Origin: Linnemannia schmuckeri
Taxonomy: Eukaryota; Mortierellomycota; Mortierellomycetes; Mortierellales; Mortierellaceae
Assembly: GCA_029449235.1 (NCBI GenBank)
Contig: JANATG010000015.1
Location: forward strand, 186,001-250,000
Length of the DNA stretch: 64,000 bases
Reading direction: 5' to 3'
In this document: positions 1-11,856 of the stretch, piece after piece
Numbering within the stretch: position 1 is the first letter of the stretch
Layout of the letters: each line of letters begins with the position of its first letter
Program-made: the position numbers and the translations under genes
The notes under the pieces: generated by a model
Database searches by the model: none
What the model saw: only the letters and a program-made list of their open reading frames with translations
Told to the model about the DNA's origin: nothing

Positions 1-1156
1 CCAATTGTTCCTGTCCTTAAGCTTTCCTCCAGCAAGCACTAAAGTTTGATCGGGCACAAAGGTACCCACGTAGAACTCGTCAATGTGATCCTCCTGTTAT
101 TCAAGGAGAGCAAAGGTGACGAACTTGGTTAAATGCGCACGTCTTTTTTTTTTCATCGTCATGATCAAAATAGTCAAATAACAAAGGAAACACAAAATAG
201 ACATGTGCGTGTACCTTGGCGTCCCGAAGAGTTTTCAATAAGGAGTAGTCTTCCAAACTCCAAATCCTCACGGAGCCGAGGTTGCAGAATGTGGCCAACA
301 TGGTCCCGTCAGGCGAGAGAACCATGCCTGTAATAGCGGCCTGGTCGCGGATGTTGCTCTCGACCAGTTCAAGGGGATGGTCCTCATTGATTTTGTTGAG
401 CATGCCAGACTTGCTCTCTGCATGATGCTTCCAGTAGCTGTCGGGGTATTGACGCGCAAGGCTGTAAACATAGTTTGGGTCAAAATCAAGTGGGTCTTCA
501 GGCTAACAATATCATACAAAACAGGGATTAGAAAGTTGTTTTCCACTGTCACTCACACATCTGAATATGATGAGAAAGGAATAATGCTATACCTTCACGA
601 AAGGGATTTTTCCTTTAGGAACGCGCTTGAACTTTGACAGAATGCTATTAGCGGGGTATTGAGCTGGAAGAATTGTTTGTCAATACCAACAGTATCCGTC
701 ATACAAGTGTTAACAGGCAATCGCAGTTTCGCACAACGTACACTCACCACCATCCTCGTCATCGCTGAAAGCCGACCTGGTTGACTTCTTGGTGGTCTTC
801 TTGGGCGCTTTGACAGTGGCAGAGGGGTCTTTGGCGGCCTTGGCAGCCTTTGGTTTGGCGACGGGCTTCTTCTTAGTCTTGACCTCCTTTTCCAAGAGTT
901 CGTCAGTGTCCATCTCGGTATCTTCATCAAATGGTACGGTTGCCTTGCGTTTGCGAACAGGGCGACCTTCCTCGACGTGCTCGCTCTCAGAGTGAGCGGG
1001 ACCATCCACGTTTTCAATATCAATGGGCTCGTCGTTCTCTTTGCCTCTGGTATGGGATGGGATCAGGACAGTCATGGCTTTTTTCTGAGGTGAAGTGATT
1101 GCGGGGACGCCGTTATTCTCGGTGTTAGTTGAGGCAGGGGCCAGAGGTTCGGAAGG
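1..1156 (-). CDS. WD40-repeat protein with charged N-terminal region (partial, unassigned)
   Basis: Four exons can be joined in frame, 5' to 3': 1156-748, 663-593, 502-215 and 93-1. The gene runs off the left edge. Exon 1156-748 encodes a Lys/Pro/Ala-rich and acidic stretch (PVRKRKATVPFDEDTEMD) that could hold a nuclear localisation signal. The next exon gives SKFKRVPKGKIPF. The third carries a clear WD40 strand pair (MVLSPDGTMLATFCNLGSVR, then IWSLEDY), and the last exon continues a second blade (VGTFVPDQTLVLAGGKLKD). The 748-1156 exon begins at an acceptor (cttag), so the start codon lies further upstream; pieces of coding-like sequence at 1600-1890 could hold it, but I could not prove a junction. 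The beta-propeller is visible. The exact family is not; a decapping or chromatin scaffold is possible but unsupported. Function unknown. Confidence 0.7.
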
Positions 1157-1159
1157 CTA

Positions 1160-3062
1160 AGACCCAGTTAAAAAAAGTAAGAAAGTAGGACAAATACGAG
1201 CATGAGTGAGAAGAGAAGAGCGATTGACGACGGAAACACTAAGGAAGCCAGGTTTCCGTATTTGTTTCTAAGTGATTTTTTTCCTTTGGTATAGGACGCG
1301 TGCTCGCTTTGGCCCTAGTGCGACTAGGACCAAGTCGCCTGCCTCCCTCCCTCTATCTTAGACCCCACACTGATTTGTTGTATGAAGAAACGGCGACAAC
1401 AGTAAGGATGACACTTCGGCAGTGATTAAACTGGTATGAAGCATTCTCCTGGGTCCAAGGATGGATTTAAAGGCATGAAAGCAGGGGCTATGGACATCTT
1501 AGAACCTTTCTGGATTCGAGAGATGGTTGTATGAAGTTTTTTTTTTGAGGAGTGTGTGTTTTGATGATGATATGAAAGCGAATGTGGATCCTACCATATG
1601 AGTGAATACAGTGTTTACGCGTCGCTTGTGTTGATGGTGCGGGTTAAGGGGGTTGGAGAGTAATGTTGCGAGTGCCGGGTTGCCAGATGGGATCTGATGT
1701 CGTTGACGAGCTAAAGTGAATGAAAGTGTTGCTCCACGGTGTTTGCTGGTGGAGCTACTGGCTGGACGCGTTGTTTGAAAAACAACAAAAAACAGTGGTG
1801 CCAGTGACTGCTGTCGCGACTCGAGCTTGTAACTGGGCCTGAGACCTGAAACGCAACACCTACGATCAAATTCTCTTCGGAGATGCGTGATCAAACTGTG
1901 GTACTGGATGGTACCTGGATTTTGTTAGGCTCAAAAACCATCCAGGGCGATCAGTACCTTCTTTGCCGGGTGCGTTCGCAATTGAAGGGTGCAGATGAAT
2001 TGCGGGCTACTGCCTATGCGTGTATTAAAGGTAGATAACCAAAGTGTGGTCTGGTTTGTTGCAAGTCAGGGCCAGAGTAGCATCGAAAGGAAAGCACACG
2101 ACTCGCCTCTCTCTTTCTCTCGTTATTTGGACAAAGTGAGCTCAAAGGTGAGGTAGTGCAAAGGAAAGTTAAGGTTGTCATTTTTCTTTCCTATTCATTT
2201 TACTCCGGCAGCTATTCATGGGTCCACAGACAAAAAAAAAACCAATATGCAGCCTGTAAAGAGGCATGGATAGGTCGTGGATCGATAGGCTCTTTTTCTG
2301 GTGCACAAAAAAAAATATCAAGTGTAGACGGACGAATTGACAACGCCGAGGTCATTGGATTCTACCTCTCTTCAAGGGCAATAGAAACAACTATTGGCTA
2401 TAGTCGATTGTCTGCCTGTAGTTATTTCAGGAGCTTGCTAAACGAGATTTCCCTGGTGTTTCTTTTTGGGTTTGCTCGAGAATAAAGGATATTAATGGTA
2501 ATAACGGTTCACACAGTATCATTTCCAGACCCCCTTTGACCGAGAAGGGACGGCGGACAAAGAGGAGAGGCAAAGTTGAGAGACAGACGGAGGGAGAACG
2601 AAAGAGAAAGAAAGAAAGCGTGTGTTTTCTTTTCTTGGTTTGTTCTGTATGTTATTTGAGCAATTATGTTTCCATGCCCCTTTCTGTCTCCTTAAGCTTG
2701 AACTGACTTTCTGGCACGCTCAACACACTTTCTTCTTCCTTCAATCTCATTTTTCTATTACTTTTTGTGCGAGTGTCGCTTAAATCCCACGTTTTTTCCT
2801 CCGGTCGAGTACAATTTTGGCAAGTTTGTGTAAATGCGTATTTTTTTTCATGCAAAAGAAGTCTAGCCTAGGCCAGCTGCTGCAAGCAAATAGCCATGGC
2901 GCAACGAAGCATAAAGCCATATACAAACAAAAAAAAAACAATCAACAATCCACAAACATCAAACAACAACAATAAAAAGAGGTGTGAAAAAGAGACAATG
3001 AAGAGGATAAAATAATATAAAAAAGTAAGCGAACAAGTGGAAAGTGGACTCACTTTTGGCCG

Positions 3063-3112
<50 letters not shown>

Positions 3113-3538
3113 TTTTCACCCACTCTGTCTGTCAACCAACTCTCTTTTTTTATTTCCCCTTCCTTCCTTCTCTTTCTTCTTCTTCCTCCTTCGTCGTCTC
3201 TTTCATCATCTCCCCCTCCCTTCATCCTTCCTTCCTTCTTGCCTAGCTCAGCCTTTCATTTTTATTCGTTTATTTATTATTCGACCCGTCCTTCTTCCCC
3301 TTCTTCGTCCTCTCCCTCGTGCACTTTGCTCATCCTCCGTCCCTTTTCCTCCCTTAAAGAGCACTGTGCGTCTGTCCTTAGCCTTCCCTGACAAAGAAAA
3401 CCAGAACCGAACGAGCTTCTTCCTCTTCTTACTACTTACCTCGCTCTCTCTCTCTTTCTCTCTCTCTCTCTTCATTCGCCTCTTTCCTCCCTCCAACAGT
3501 CAGTCACCTCATCTTTCATTCATCCTCTTCTTCGCCCC
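1160..3538. other. Spacer and likely 5' regions between the WD40 gene and the CLA4-like gene
   Basis: The two flanking genes are divergent, so this stretch should hold both promoters and the unresolved 5' exon(s) of the WD40 gene. It contains a pure T run at about 3064-3110 followed by a long pyrimidine-rich tract to about 3530, typical of fungal promoter or leader DNA. Open frames here encode only homopolymer or low-complexity peptides. I see no other gene. Confidence 0.6.
3064..3110 (+). repeat. Homopolymer T run (about 47 nt)
   Basis: Uninterrupted T run about 430 nt upstream of the CLA4-like start codon, continuing into CT-rich DNA. It may be a promoter poly(dA:dT) element or part of a leader. 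Exact length may be affected by sequencing error. Confidence 0.9.
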
Positions 3539-6500
3539 ATGTACGCCTCCGAAGATTCCAACCCCTTGTCAAAGTACAGGGAACTCACCCCCATCCAGCC
3601 CGCCCGTGACCTGGCCCCCACCAACGTCTCGGGTGTGCTCAAGCATGGCTATATCTCTGTCAAGGAGGAGGGTCTGAAGGCCTTTATCTGGTCCAAGAGA
3701 TACATGACCTTGCGTGAGCTGACCCTCAGCTTCCACAGAAACGAGGTGAGTCCACTCCCTACACAACCTCTTTGTTACATATTATTGTGTCTCGCAGATG
3801 ATGGCATCTCTTTTAAGACCAGCTTGAGCTTCATCTCGACTGCCTTGGTTTTCCTTGGCAAGCAAGCAAGCAACCAACCACTTTATATCGGGAACAGGCC
3901 GTTCGTGCCTTTCTGCTTGCCTTGACTTATGCCACTATTACCACCCCTCGCTTGCACCCCACGCCGTTCTCCCTACCCTCTCTTTTCTCTGCCCTCATCT
4001 CCACGTTGTTTCTTACCACTCAACCTGGATCCTGCAAACAATAACTTTCAAAAAAAGAGATGAAGTTGCCTTGGAGACACTTCCGAAGGCACCACAGTGT
4101 GGGAGACAGGCAACTCCAAGGACAACTTTTCTTTATTTGCTGACACAGACAGGTGCTCGTTTCATCCAGGGCGGTGCTCAGATGATGAAAAAAGTGAGAT
4201 GGAGATCAAGGCCAAAAGTCGTAGTGAGCCGCAGAGAAGTTCACTGGCGCTGTCGTTTATAGCACTCGGACTAGAACCAATACCAGGAGCAGATACTACT
4301 AGAGGGAAAAGGAGGGAGCAAGGACAGGTGCCATCAAAAGGAGACTAGCGCTGGAGCTTGGGAGGCAGGGTGAAGCAGATATAAATGGGAGTAATGGCGT
4401 TTCCTTGGGTTGAGGGACGAGTCCTCTGTTGCCTGGCTGGTCGCAGTCAGGTAGACCTATCGACGTCCCGTTTTTTGATTGCCCGCCTCTATATTATGGC
4501 GGTTGATGAATGACACTTTGAGCTTTGCGCCTGTGTCTGTGTGCCTCTGCGTTTCCTGTGCAGTGGACTAGTTGATGTGAGCTTCTTGGAGCAAGTGGCC
4601 TTCTGGCTATTGGAGAAAGCGCAAAAACCAGACTTGCGATCGATCTCCTTTTTATTCATCCTCAGTTACCTGCCTAACACGCCTCTCTCAACTATCCTCA
4701 TAAAAGAACGCTACTAACCTTCTCCACTTCTCCCTATTCTCCCTGACGGTTTCTCCTCTGCATAGTCGACGCCTCAAGCTGTTGTTCTGATCTTCCTCAA
4801 AGACATCACCGCCGTGACTAGGACAGACCTCAAGGCCTACTGCTTCGAGCTTGTTACCAAGGACAGGAGCTACTTCCTCTCGTGCAAGAATGACGAGGAG
4901 CTGTACTCATGGATGCATGAGATCTACTCCCGATCCCCTCTTATGGGTGTCTCTAACCCCACTAACTTTGTCCACAAGGTCCATGTTGGCTTTGACCCCA
5001 ACACCGGCAACTTTACCGTAAGTGTCAAACAATTCAAGAATGCTCTATCTAACCTCTTGTCATTGTTGCCTTTACGTCTGGTTGACTAGCCGACTAAATG
5101 CCCTTCACTCACCTTCCATCTGGATCTATTTACAACTAATAGGGCATGCCAGAGACGTGGACAAAGTTGCTGACTGGATCTGCTATTACCAAGGAGGACT
5201 ATGCTAACAATCCCCAGGCTGTGTTGGAAGTCTTGGAGTTCTACACGGATCAGACAAAGCGCAATGAGGCAGAGTATGGTACCGCCTCGTTGGTGCCCAG
5301 CTCACTTCCTCTCGTCCCCAGCGACTCGGAGGGCGATCGTTGGGCCAACCTCATGCCCAGACAGCCACCCACTCCCCCTTCGAGCAGACCTGAACGCCCT
5401 CAGCGCCCAGAGCGTCCCGATCGCCCTGAGGATCAGCTCCGTCCCTCCATCCCAGAGCGCTCACAGAGTGTCGATACCCTCCCTGTCACCCAGAGAATGT
5501 CCAGCTTGGGTATTTATGACGATAGGGTAAGTTCTCTCTTCCTTTGCTTCATCCTCCTTCCAGATTCCGTCAGTGTTAAAAAGGGCTCATTTTTTTCCAT
5601 GAATTGAATAGCCCCTTCAGAGAGCACTCCAGGGTCCGCCCTCCCGCCCTCTCCCCTTTTTTCATTTCACTCACATCTTTCTTATTTCAATTGCTGATTA
5701 TAGGGCAATCAGCAACCAGGAAGCCGTCCAGCCCTTGCTCCAAGACCACCTAACGCTCTTCGCCCCGACTATGCACCTCCATCTCCCACTGTAAGTTCTC
5801 GATTCAGTTGGAAAAAGCGACACGCGAAAAGTCCTTTTTTTGCTTTTGTTTCTTTTCGAGATGCTGATCTTTTGAATGATTTTATGACCGGGCACCTGAC
5901 ACAGTCTCCTCGTGCACCCAACCACCAGTTCACTCCCCCACTTTCTAGCTCGCCCTCCAACAAGTACAACAACCCTCCTCCCAAGCCCCCACAGCAGCCT
6001 CCTTCCCCTTCAGCGTCACCTTCCAGTCTTCGTCAGCCGAACGCCTACGGACCTCCTCCTCGGAGCAATACCTCGCCCATCGCTGTCAAATACCCTGGAT
6101 CATCTGCTGAAGCTGGCTCGAAACCACCAGCAATTGTTCGTCCTGCTGTCGCCGATGCTGCTGCTTCCTTGAATGGTTCCAATGCCCCCAAGGTCGCTGT
6201 TGAGCGTCGTATTTCGACCATGACTGAGGCTGAGATTATGGAGAAGTTGCGCAGTGTCGTCTCCTCGGGCGATCCCAGCACTTTGTACAGCAAGATCAAG
6301 AAGGTCGGCCAGGGGTAAGTTTGAACAAGAAGTTGCTTCGGTACCCTCATGTTATTAATTTCAGGAAGTGAGACTTGATTTAAGGTGCCTGTTGCTAATG
6401 AGTTTGCTCTGTTGCGGCATAATTTTCTTTATTCTTCTATTCTTAGTGCTTCCGGATCGGTCTATGTTGCTAAGCACCTCACAACAAACACCAAGGTTGC

Positions 6501-7544
6501 CATTAAGCAGATGGATCTTTCATTGCAGCCCAGGAAGGAGTTGGTTGTGAACGAAATTTTGGTTATGAAGGAGTCGACCAACCCCAACATTGTCAACTAC
6601 CTCGATTCTTTCTTGGTCAAGGGTCAGGAGTTATGGGTCGTCATGGAGTACATGGAGGGTGGTGCTTTGACCGATGTGATTGACAACAACAAGCTCTCAG
6701 AAAGCCAAATTGCCTGCATCTGCTTAGAGGTAAGTTTCATCCCATGTATTTGGTTGGCGGATACAACGCATAATTGACTTTAAATGCGAAAATAACATGA
6801 CGGCACTAACATTGTTATATTCTTTGAACCACTACAGACATGCAAGGGTCTGCAGCACTTGCACAGCCAGAACATCATTCACAGAGATATCAAGTCCGAC
6901 AACGTTCTTTTGGATTCCCTCGGACACGTCAAGATTAGTACGTGGACTATCTATGGGTCGTGCTGCTTGGTGTTTTATTTCTTCCGATATTAACATGAAT
7001 ATTATTGCTACTTTTCTTTTTTTTTAGCTGATTTCGGTTTCTGCGCAAAGTTGACTGATCAGAAGAACAAGCGTGCTACAATGGTCGGTACTCCCTACTG
7101 GATGGCTCCCGAGGTTGTCAAGCAGAAGGAATACGGTGCCAAGGTCGATATCTGGTCTTTGGGTATCATGGCCATTGAGATGATTGAGCAGGAGCCCCCA
7201 TACCTGGACGAGGAGCCCCTCAAGGCTCTGTACTTGATCGCCACCAACGGAACCCCCACATTGAAGAAGCCCGAGACTCTGAGCGCCGAGCTCAAGAACT
7301 TCTTGGCCGTCTGCCTGTGTGTCGAGGTCAAGAGTCGTGCTACCTCTAAGGAGCTTTTGGAGGTAACCATCGCACTTTGTCTAATCGTTTTGATATTATC
7401 CTGCTGGCCTTGCCTTTTTGACATAGCTAACCACCGACACTCCCCTCCCCTTTTCTTTCGTGATTCCATTAGCATGAGTTCTTGAGGCGTGCAGGATCAT
7501 TGCAATCTCTCCGTCCTCTCTTCGACTTTAAGCGAGGCGGGTAA
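3539..7544 (+). CDS. CLA4: p21-activated kinase, Cla4 type (PH-CRIB-kinase)
   Basis: Ser/Thr kinase acting downstream of Cdc42/Rac in polarity, septins and cytokinesis (family knowledge). Nine exons keep frame: 3539-3745, 4766-5017, 5143-5526, 5704-5790, 5905-6314, 6447-6729, 6838-6937, 7028-7362 and 7473-7544, giving 709 residues. A PH domain lies at about 30-130 (HGYISVKEEGLKAFIWSKRY). A CRIB motif crosses the exon 2/3 junction (NPTNFVHKVHVGFDPNTGNF, then GMPETWTKLL). A Pro-rich linker follows. The kinase domain spans about 440-690, with Gly loop GQGASGSVYVA, VAIKQMDL lysine, HRDIKSDN (556-563), DFG (576-578) and GTPYWMAPEVV activation segment. The PH domain separates it from Ste20/Pak1-like kinases and places it with Cla4/Skm1. 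Length is normal. The first intron is about 1 kb, far longer than the others, and splits the PH domain. Candidate poly(A) signal AATAAA lies just past the stop. Confidence 0.96.
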
Positions 7545-7571
7545 ATGAAAGAGCTGATCCTTCCATTTCGG

Positions 7572-7577
7572 AATAAA
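7572..7577 (+). terminator. Candidate poly(A) signal for the CLA4-like gene
   Basis: AATAAA lies about 28 nt after the TAA of the kinase gene, a usual distance for a eukaryotic cleavage/polyadenylation signal. Fungal signals are loose, so this is only plausible. Confidence 0.4.
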
Positions 7578-7828
7578 AGGCGTGTTCAAAGTAAAGCGAC
7601 ACTAGACAAATGCCACGGAAAACCGCCATTCTGTTGGCGAATATGCAAAGTAGGAAATAAATACATAATATTAATATCAACGACGTTGATGGCATTATAA
7701 GAGCGATTGTTGTCGTCTTTGAAGGGAGTAGATTCACTCTGTTTTGAAATGATTTGTTTGTTGGTCCTTGTTTAATGTTGAACGTCTTTTTTCAGTTGTA
7801 CTACTGGATCAGCTGCTGCTGCTGTAAT

Positions 7829-8488
7829 CTACTTGGAGACCTTGCCGTCCTTCTCGACCTGGAACCCGTTCTTGACCCAACCATCCATCCCTTCGTCCAA
7901 GCTCCAAACCTTAGGGCTCTCTTTGTTCTTGTCTTCAACCTCGCCCTCGGTAACGCCATATCCCAAACGGACCAGAGATTCAGCCGCAAGAACAGAACGG
8001 AAGCCCCCGGCACAGTAAACAACAATGTCGCGGGGGTCCGACTGCTTGATGAACTTCGAAACATCGCGTTCAAGGATTCCACGAGGGAGGACGATTGCGC
8101 CGGGGATGGTGCCTGTTGTCTGGACCTCGTGGCGTTCACGGACGTCGATCACATGCGGGGGTTGCTTCTTTTGGAGAGAGTGAAGATCCTTTGGGGAGAG
8201 ATAGTGAATGTCCTTGTTGGTTGCTTTGATCTCTTGGACGAGTGCCGGGAACGACTTTTGGTGGAGTGTGGACTAAAGAGTTGAGTGTGGGTGTTTGAAA
8301 AGAAAGACTGAGTATTAGTTTGAAAACGATTAAGGGCGTCAGTGACCCTTGGGCGGAGTAAAAGTGATACGAAGAGAAGTGCATCAATGAGCGAGGGCAC
8401 CTGCAATAACAAAAGTGCGCTGTGGGATAGCGGCAAGGCTGCGATTAGCGGGTGAGAGACGAGCGAGACGAAGAGTGTTTGCGAGCAT
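7829..8488 (-). CDS. Rhodanese-domain protein, probably mitochondrial
   Basis: The large exon 8272-7829 encodes one rhodanese domain: VIDVRERHEV at its start, catalytic-loop sequence VVYCAGGFRS (the active-site Cys followed by a CxxxxR loop) and a C-terminal DEGMDGWVKNGFQV. Such proteins transfer sulfane sulfur from persulfide or thiosulfate donors. The start is most likely ATG at 8488; exon 8488-8411 encodes MLANTLRLARLSPANRSL and ends ..QRTF, and joining it to STLHQKSF gives a typical mitochondrial presequence with an R-x-F-S-T cleavage-type motif. That junction needs the unusual donor gttatt; the nearby better-looking donor gtgccc leaves the frame wrong. The product would be 173 residues. 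It is divergent from the HINT gene with about 230 bp between start codons, so a shared promoter region is likely. Domain call is firm; first-exon junction is not. Confidence 0.8.
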
Positions 8489-8715
8489 GATGTAGGAAGA
8501 GTGAAGTGGATGAGAATTGGGTGATGAAAGGAGAAAAAAGTAGTCTTATGTGGGCGGGAGTTTGTCCATTGGCTTCTGGTTGGTTGGTAAGTCGATCCTG
8601 CGCCATCCATCGCACCCTAAGATTTGAACGTCACAGACACCGACTCAGCAGTCAAAAAAAATCTCGCTCCCACGCAACTCACTCCACTTTCTCACACAAC
8701 ACATTCACAACAACC

Positions 8716-9889
8716 ATGGCCTCCAACCCCGCCTGCCTCTTCTGCCGCATCATTAAACGCGAGATCCCCTCCAAGGTCTTGTTCGAGACCGAGCACAGGT
8801 AAACTATTATAGAGTCGTAGAGTCGTAGAGTCGCACTGACCGTTATAGCCACTTGTCAAAAAGAAGTACCCACCGATTCGGAGGAAGAACAAAAAGAAAC
8901 CGAAGCACGGTGGTCGAAACGAATTGACTGAGCAAGATGCGACAAGGCGGAGCGCGACATTATCGAGTCCTCTCCCCAGATCTCACACGCGCGTAGTTCT
9001 CGGATTCAGAAACATCATCTTTCTTAGGAGACTCTTTTATTCAGAATTCCCACAGTATCTGAGTAGTCGGTATCGATAAATGCGGATCGAACCGGGCAAT
9101 GCATATCTAAACGGATGTACTTTTCTCCTCCTCGCCCTCTACTTCTAGCTTGGCTTTCCTCGACATTGGACCTCTCAGCGAGGGACATACCGTAAGTTCT
9201 GTCTTTTAGATACGCTGTTTTCATGGATCAGACTTGAAAAGACTTGTGACGCACAAAAGAAGTTGCAACAAGCGGATAATCAGATGCTAACAGGTTGTAT
9301 GCCTTTTCTTCTTCACATAGGTTGTCATCCCCAAGCGTAAAAACCGGCTATGACGGGACATCGATGAGATGAAACTCGGATTAACAGTGGTTGATACCGT
9401 CAACACGAAAAACTGGACACGTTCTGACCCTCTGCATAAAATCGTCGATTGTTTTGTGTTATTTTTGTTACTGTCACATATAGACCACGCCCAGTTCCTC
9501 CACGAGCTCCCTGACGCCGAGATGGCCGACCTCCTCCCAACTGCCAAGAAGGTTGCTTTGGCCATTGGATGCAAGGACTACAACGTTCTGCAGAACAACG
9601 GACGTCTCGCTCACCAAGTACATACTCCCCCCCCCCCTCCTAGATTTTTGCAAAGAGAAAAGTCAGAAATTATTTACGAGGATCACCGCAACAACTATTC
9701 ATACTAACGTCGCGCTTTCGCCTTTACCTTTTTTTTTTTTTTTTTTTTACTTTAAAGGCCGTTGACCATGTTCACTTCCACGTCATCCCCAAGCCCACCG
9801 CCGAGGAGGGATTGGTCATGGATTGGAAGGCTCAGGAGACCAACGGTGACAAGCTAGAGGAGCTCCGCAAGAGAATCCTCAAGCTCTAA
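8716..9889 (+). CDS. HNT1: HIT-family nucleotide hydrolase (HINT1/Hnt1)
   Basis: Purine nucleoside phosphoramidase of the histidine triad family, which removes amine or amino-acyl groups from adenylates (family knowledge). Five exons keep frame: 8716-8798, 9149-9191, 9321-9336, 9484-9617 and 9758-9889, giving 135 residues, a normal HINT length. It starts MASNPACLFCRIIKREIPSK (the CxFC zinc-type pair of HINT proteins) and has FLDIGPLSEGHTVVIPK. The last exon holds the histidine triad DHVHFHVIP with His at about 96, 98 and 100. Exon 3 is only 16 nt and is needed to join the HTVVIPK segment in frame. The last intron ends with a T run 9 nt before the acceptor. Promoter region is shared with the divergent rhodanese gene. 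Confidence 0.95.
9730..9748 (+). repeat. T run in the last HNT1 intron
   Basis: Homopolymer T run serving as the polypyrimidine tract, ending about 9 nt before the acceptor of the last exon of the HINT gene. Confidence 0.85.
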
Positions 9890-10166
9890 ACTCTCATTAG
9901 TTGCGAACAATAGCCGGGTTTCCTCTCTTGTAACATTTGCAACAGAATACTCTTGACGCCGTGACACAAAATACACAATACCTATGCAGCATGCAGAAGG
10001 CGCCAAATAAAAAGAACCACAAACCAACAACCCTTTTGCCACGGCTTCTTTTCGTTGTTGCTTTCTTTTCGGATAACAAATATACTTTTCGTCCTTTATC
10101 TATGGTACAAGTGTGTGTCGATGCCTTCAATCTCTATAGAAATATATAAATGCCCTCCCAGTTCTC
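9890..10166. other. Convergent 3' spacer between HNT1 and PET8
   Basis: 277 bp between two stop codons on opposite strands; it should hold both 3' UTRs. No gene or repeat is visible. Confidence 0.6.
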
Positions 10167-11856
10167 TCAGTTGTCCCGGCTGACAACAACCTTGACCTTC
10201 TCATAAACGCCCAAAAAGATACTTCCACCGATCGAGATCCACATAACACGGGGCCCAACGCCCGAGAACAAGGCCCTAGGACCCTCCTCTGCAAGGATAC
10301 GCTTAAATGTCGAGACAATTCCAGAATAATAGGCGTTCGAGGGGGTGCCACTTGTGCCGACAGGATTTCGTTGACTGAGCATCAAACGTGTCTTGATGAC
10401 ATCCAGAGGTGTTGTGATAGCGGCGGCGATTCCTCCTGCGATCGATCCGCAGATGGCTGCCTCCCATGGGTCGACTACTTGTCTGTGAGTCGCAGATGCA
10501 TATGTCTTCTTCATGTACTCATATAATGGGAACTGGATGCAGGTGAAGGGGATCTAAGTAGAGGTTGTAAGCAAACAAAGCGGTCATGTTAGTCAACAGC
10601 GCTGCTTATCTCTCCTGTAATAGGCGAACCGTATGTTTGCATGATTGGTCAGTATAATTTACCTCGCGAGCAACAGTACTGAAGTATCCGCGGTAGAATC
10701 CCAAGATACCCTCGTTGTGGATGACGGACTTGAAGGCAGCAGAGGTTGTCGTGAACTGCTTGGTTTGCATCCTCTGTTTGATCACCTCTGTCGGAACACG
10801 AACAAAGCAGGCAGCCTGTTCAAACAAGGAAGAATTAGGAATAAATTCATTAGGGTTTTTATGGTTCTGTTAACTGCAAAGGACGTTCAGGTTTGTAACG
10901 TGATCCCCTTCCCTCCTTATCTGGTTTGATGAAAGGACGCCCTTTTTCAACAGCAAGATTTTTTTTCTTTGTTTTGGGCGTAACGTTTTTGCGTTCAAAA
11001 GGTGGGTAAGGGACAGACAAAGGGCTGACTCAACTGTGCAGCCAATCCAGCCAGTCAACCCACAGTCCTAATTTGCCCGCAAGAGGGAAACAAAACCTTC
11101 CCTTTCTCACCCACAAAAAAAAATCAAAGAGCCTAATTGGTCGCCACTGATCTGCGCACAAGGGGTACTTCATACAAAAACAGAACGGTAAAGGAAGGAA
11201 GAGGAGGAAAGAGACGACTTACAATCTCTCCACCAGAGGCAGACATCATGTGGACCATGGGGGCATGCTGGGGATCGGGTAAGACACTGGTCAGTGTCTT
11301 CTTGAGTCCTTCATAAGTAACAAAGAACATCGAAGCTATTTTAAAAAGAAAAGAATGTGGGGAATCGATTTTTGATCGTTGGTTAAATTTTGGATTGTTG
11401 TTATTCAAAAAAGATATCGCCTTGGCTGTGTGTTCCTGAATTTTGTCGTGTGAATGTGAGAATATAACAGTGACAAAAGGACGTTACCGCCAGGTGCGCT
11501 TCCAATGACAGCGCTGGTCAAGCCAGAGTAGACTCCTCTGAATCCTCCCGATGCTGCGAATCCTGCTTTAGACTGGAGTCGCGTCTTGAGTGTGTCCAGA
11601 GGGAAGAGGGCAGTGTCTACCGCCGTACCAGCCATCGCACCTGCCTTTTTGGAAGTAGTTCAGAAAAATAAAAGGTGTCAGACACAGTTTTAGCATACAG
11701 TACAGGTGAAGAAATAGAAGCTGAGAGATGGTGACAAAATGCTTTGCTGCGATTGTTATGTTTGCCTATGTACTTTACCAGCATGCACTGAAGCAGAGTT
11801 GCTTGCTTGGTAGGGACGACAGCCAATGTCGAGGCTGAGGAAGAAAGATCACTCAT
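10167..11856 (-). CDS. PET8: Mitochondrial S-adenosylmethionine carrier
   Basis: SLC25-family inner-membrane carrier that imports SAM into the matrix for methylation, lipoate and biotin pathways (family knowledge for Pet8/SLC25A26). Five exons keep frame: 11856-11779, 11644-11488, 11335-11223, 10815-10663 and 10553-10167, giving 295 residues. Three carrier repeats are visible with signatures PLDTLKTRLQ, PTEVIKQRMQ and PLDVIKTRLM. Strong Pet8-type landmarks include GSAPGASMFFVTYEGLKK, IPFTCIQFPLYEYMKKTYA, EAAICGSIAGGIAAAITTPL and GVGPRVMWISIGGSIFLG. Start ATG at 11856 gives MSDLSSSAS and leads straight into the first helix. The acceptor of exon 2 must be aaaag/GCAGGT rather than the nearby ggcag to keep LAGAMAGTAVD in frame. 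Confidence 0.95.

Noticed and set aside
3037..3391. Overlapping Phe/Ser/Pro-rich frames spanning the T run
   Set aside because: They consist of homopolymer and CT-rich DNA translation; no start context or domain.
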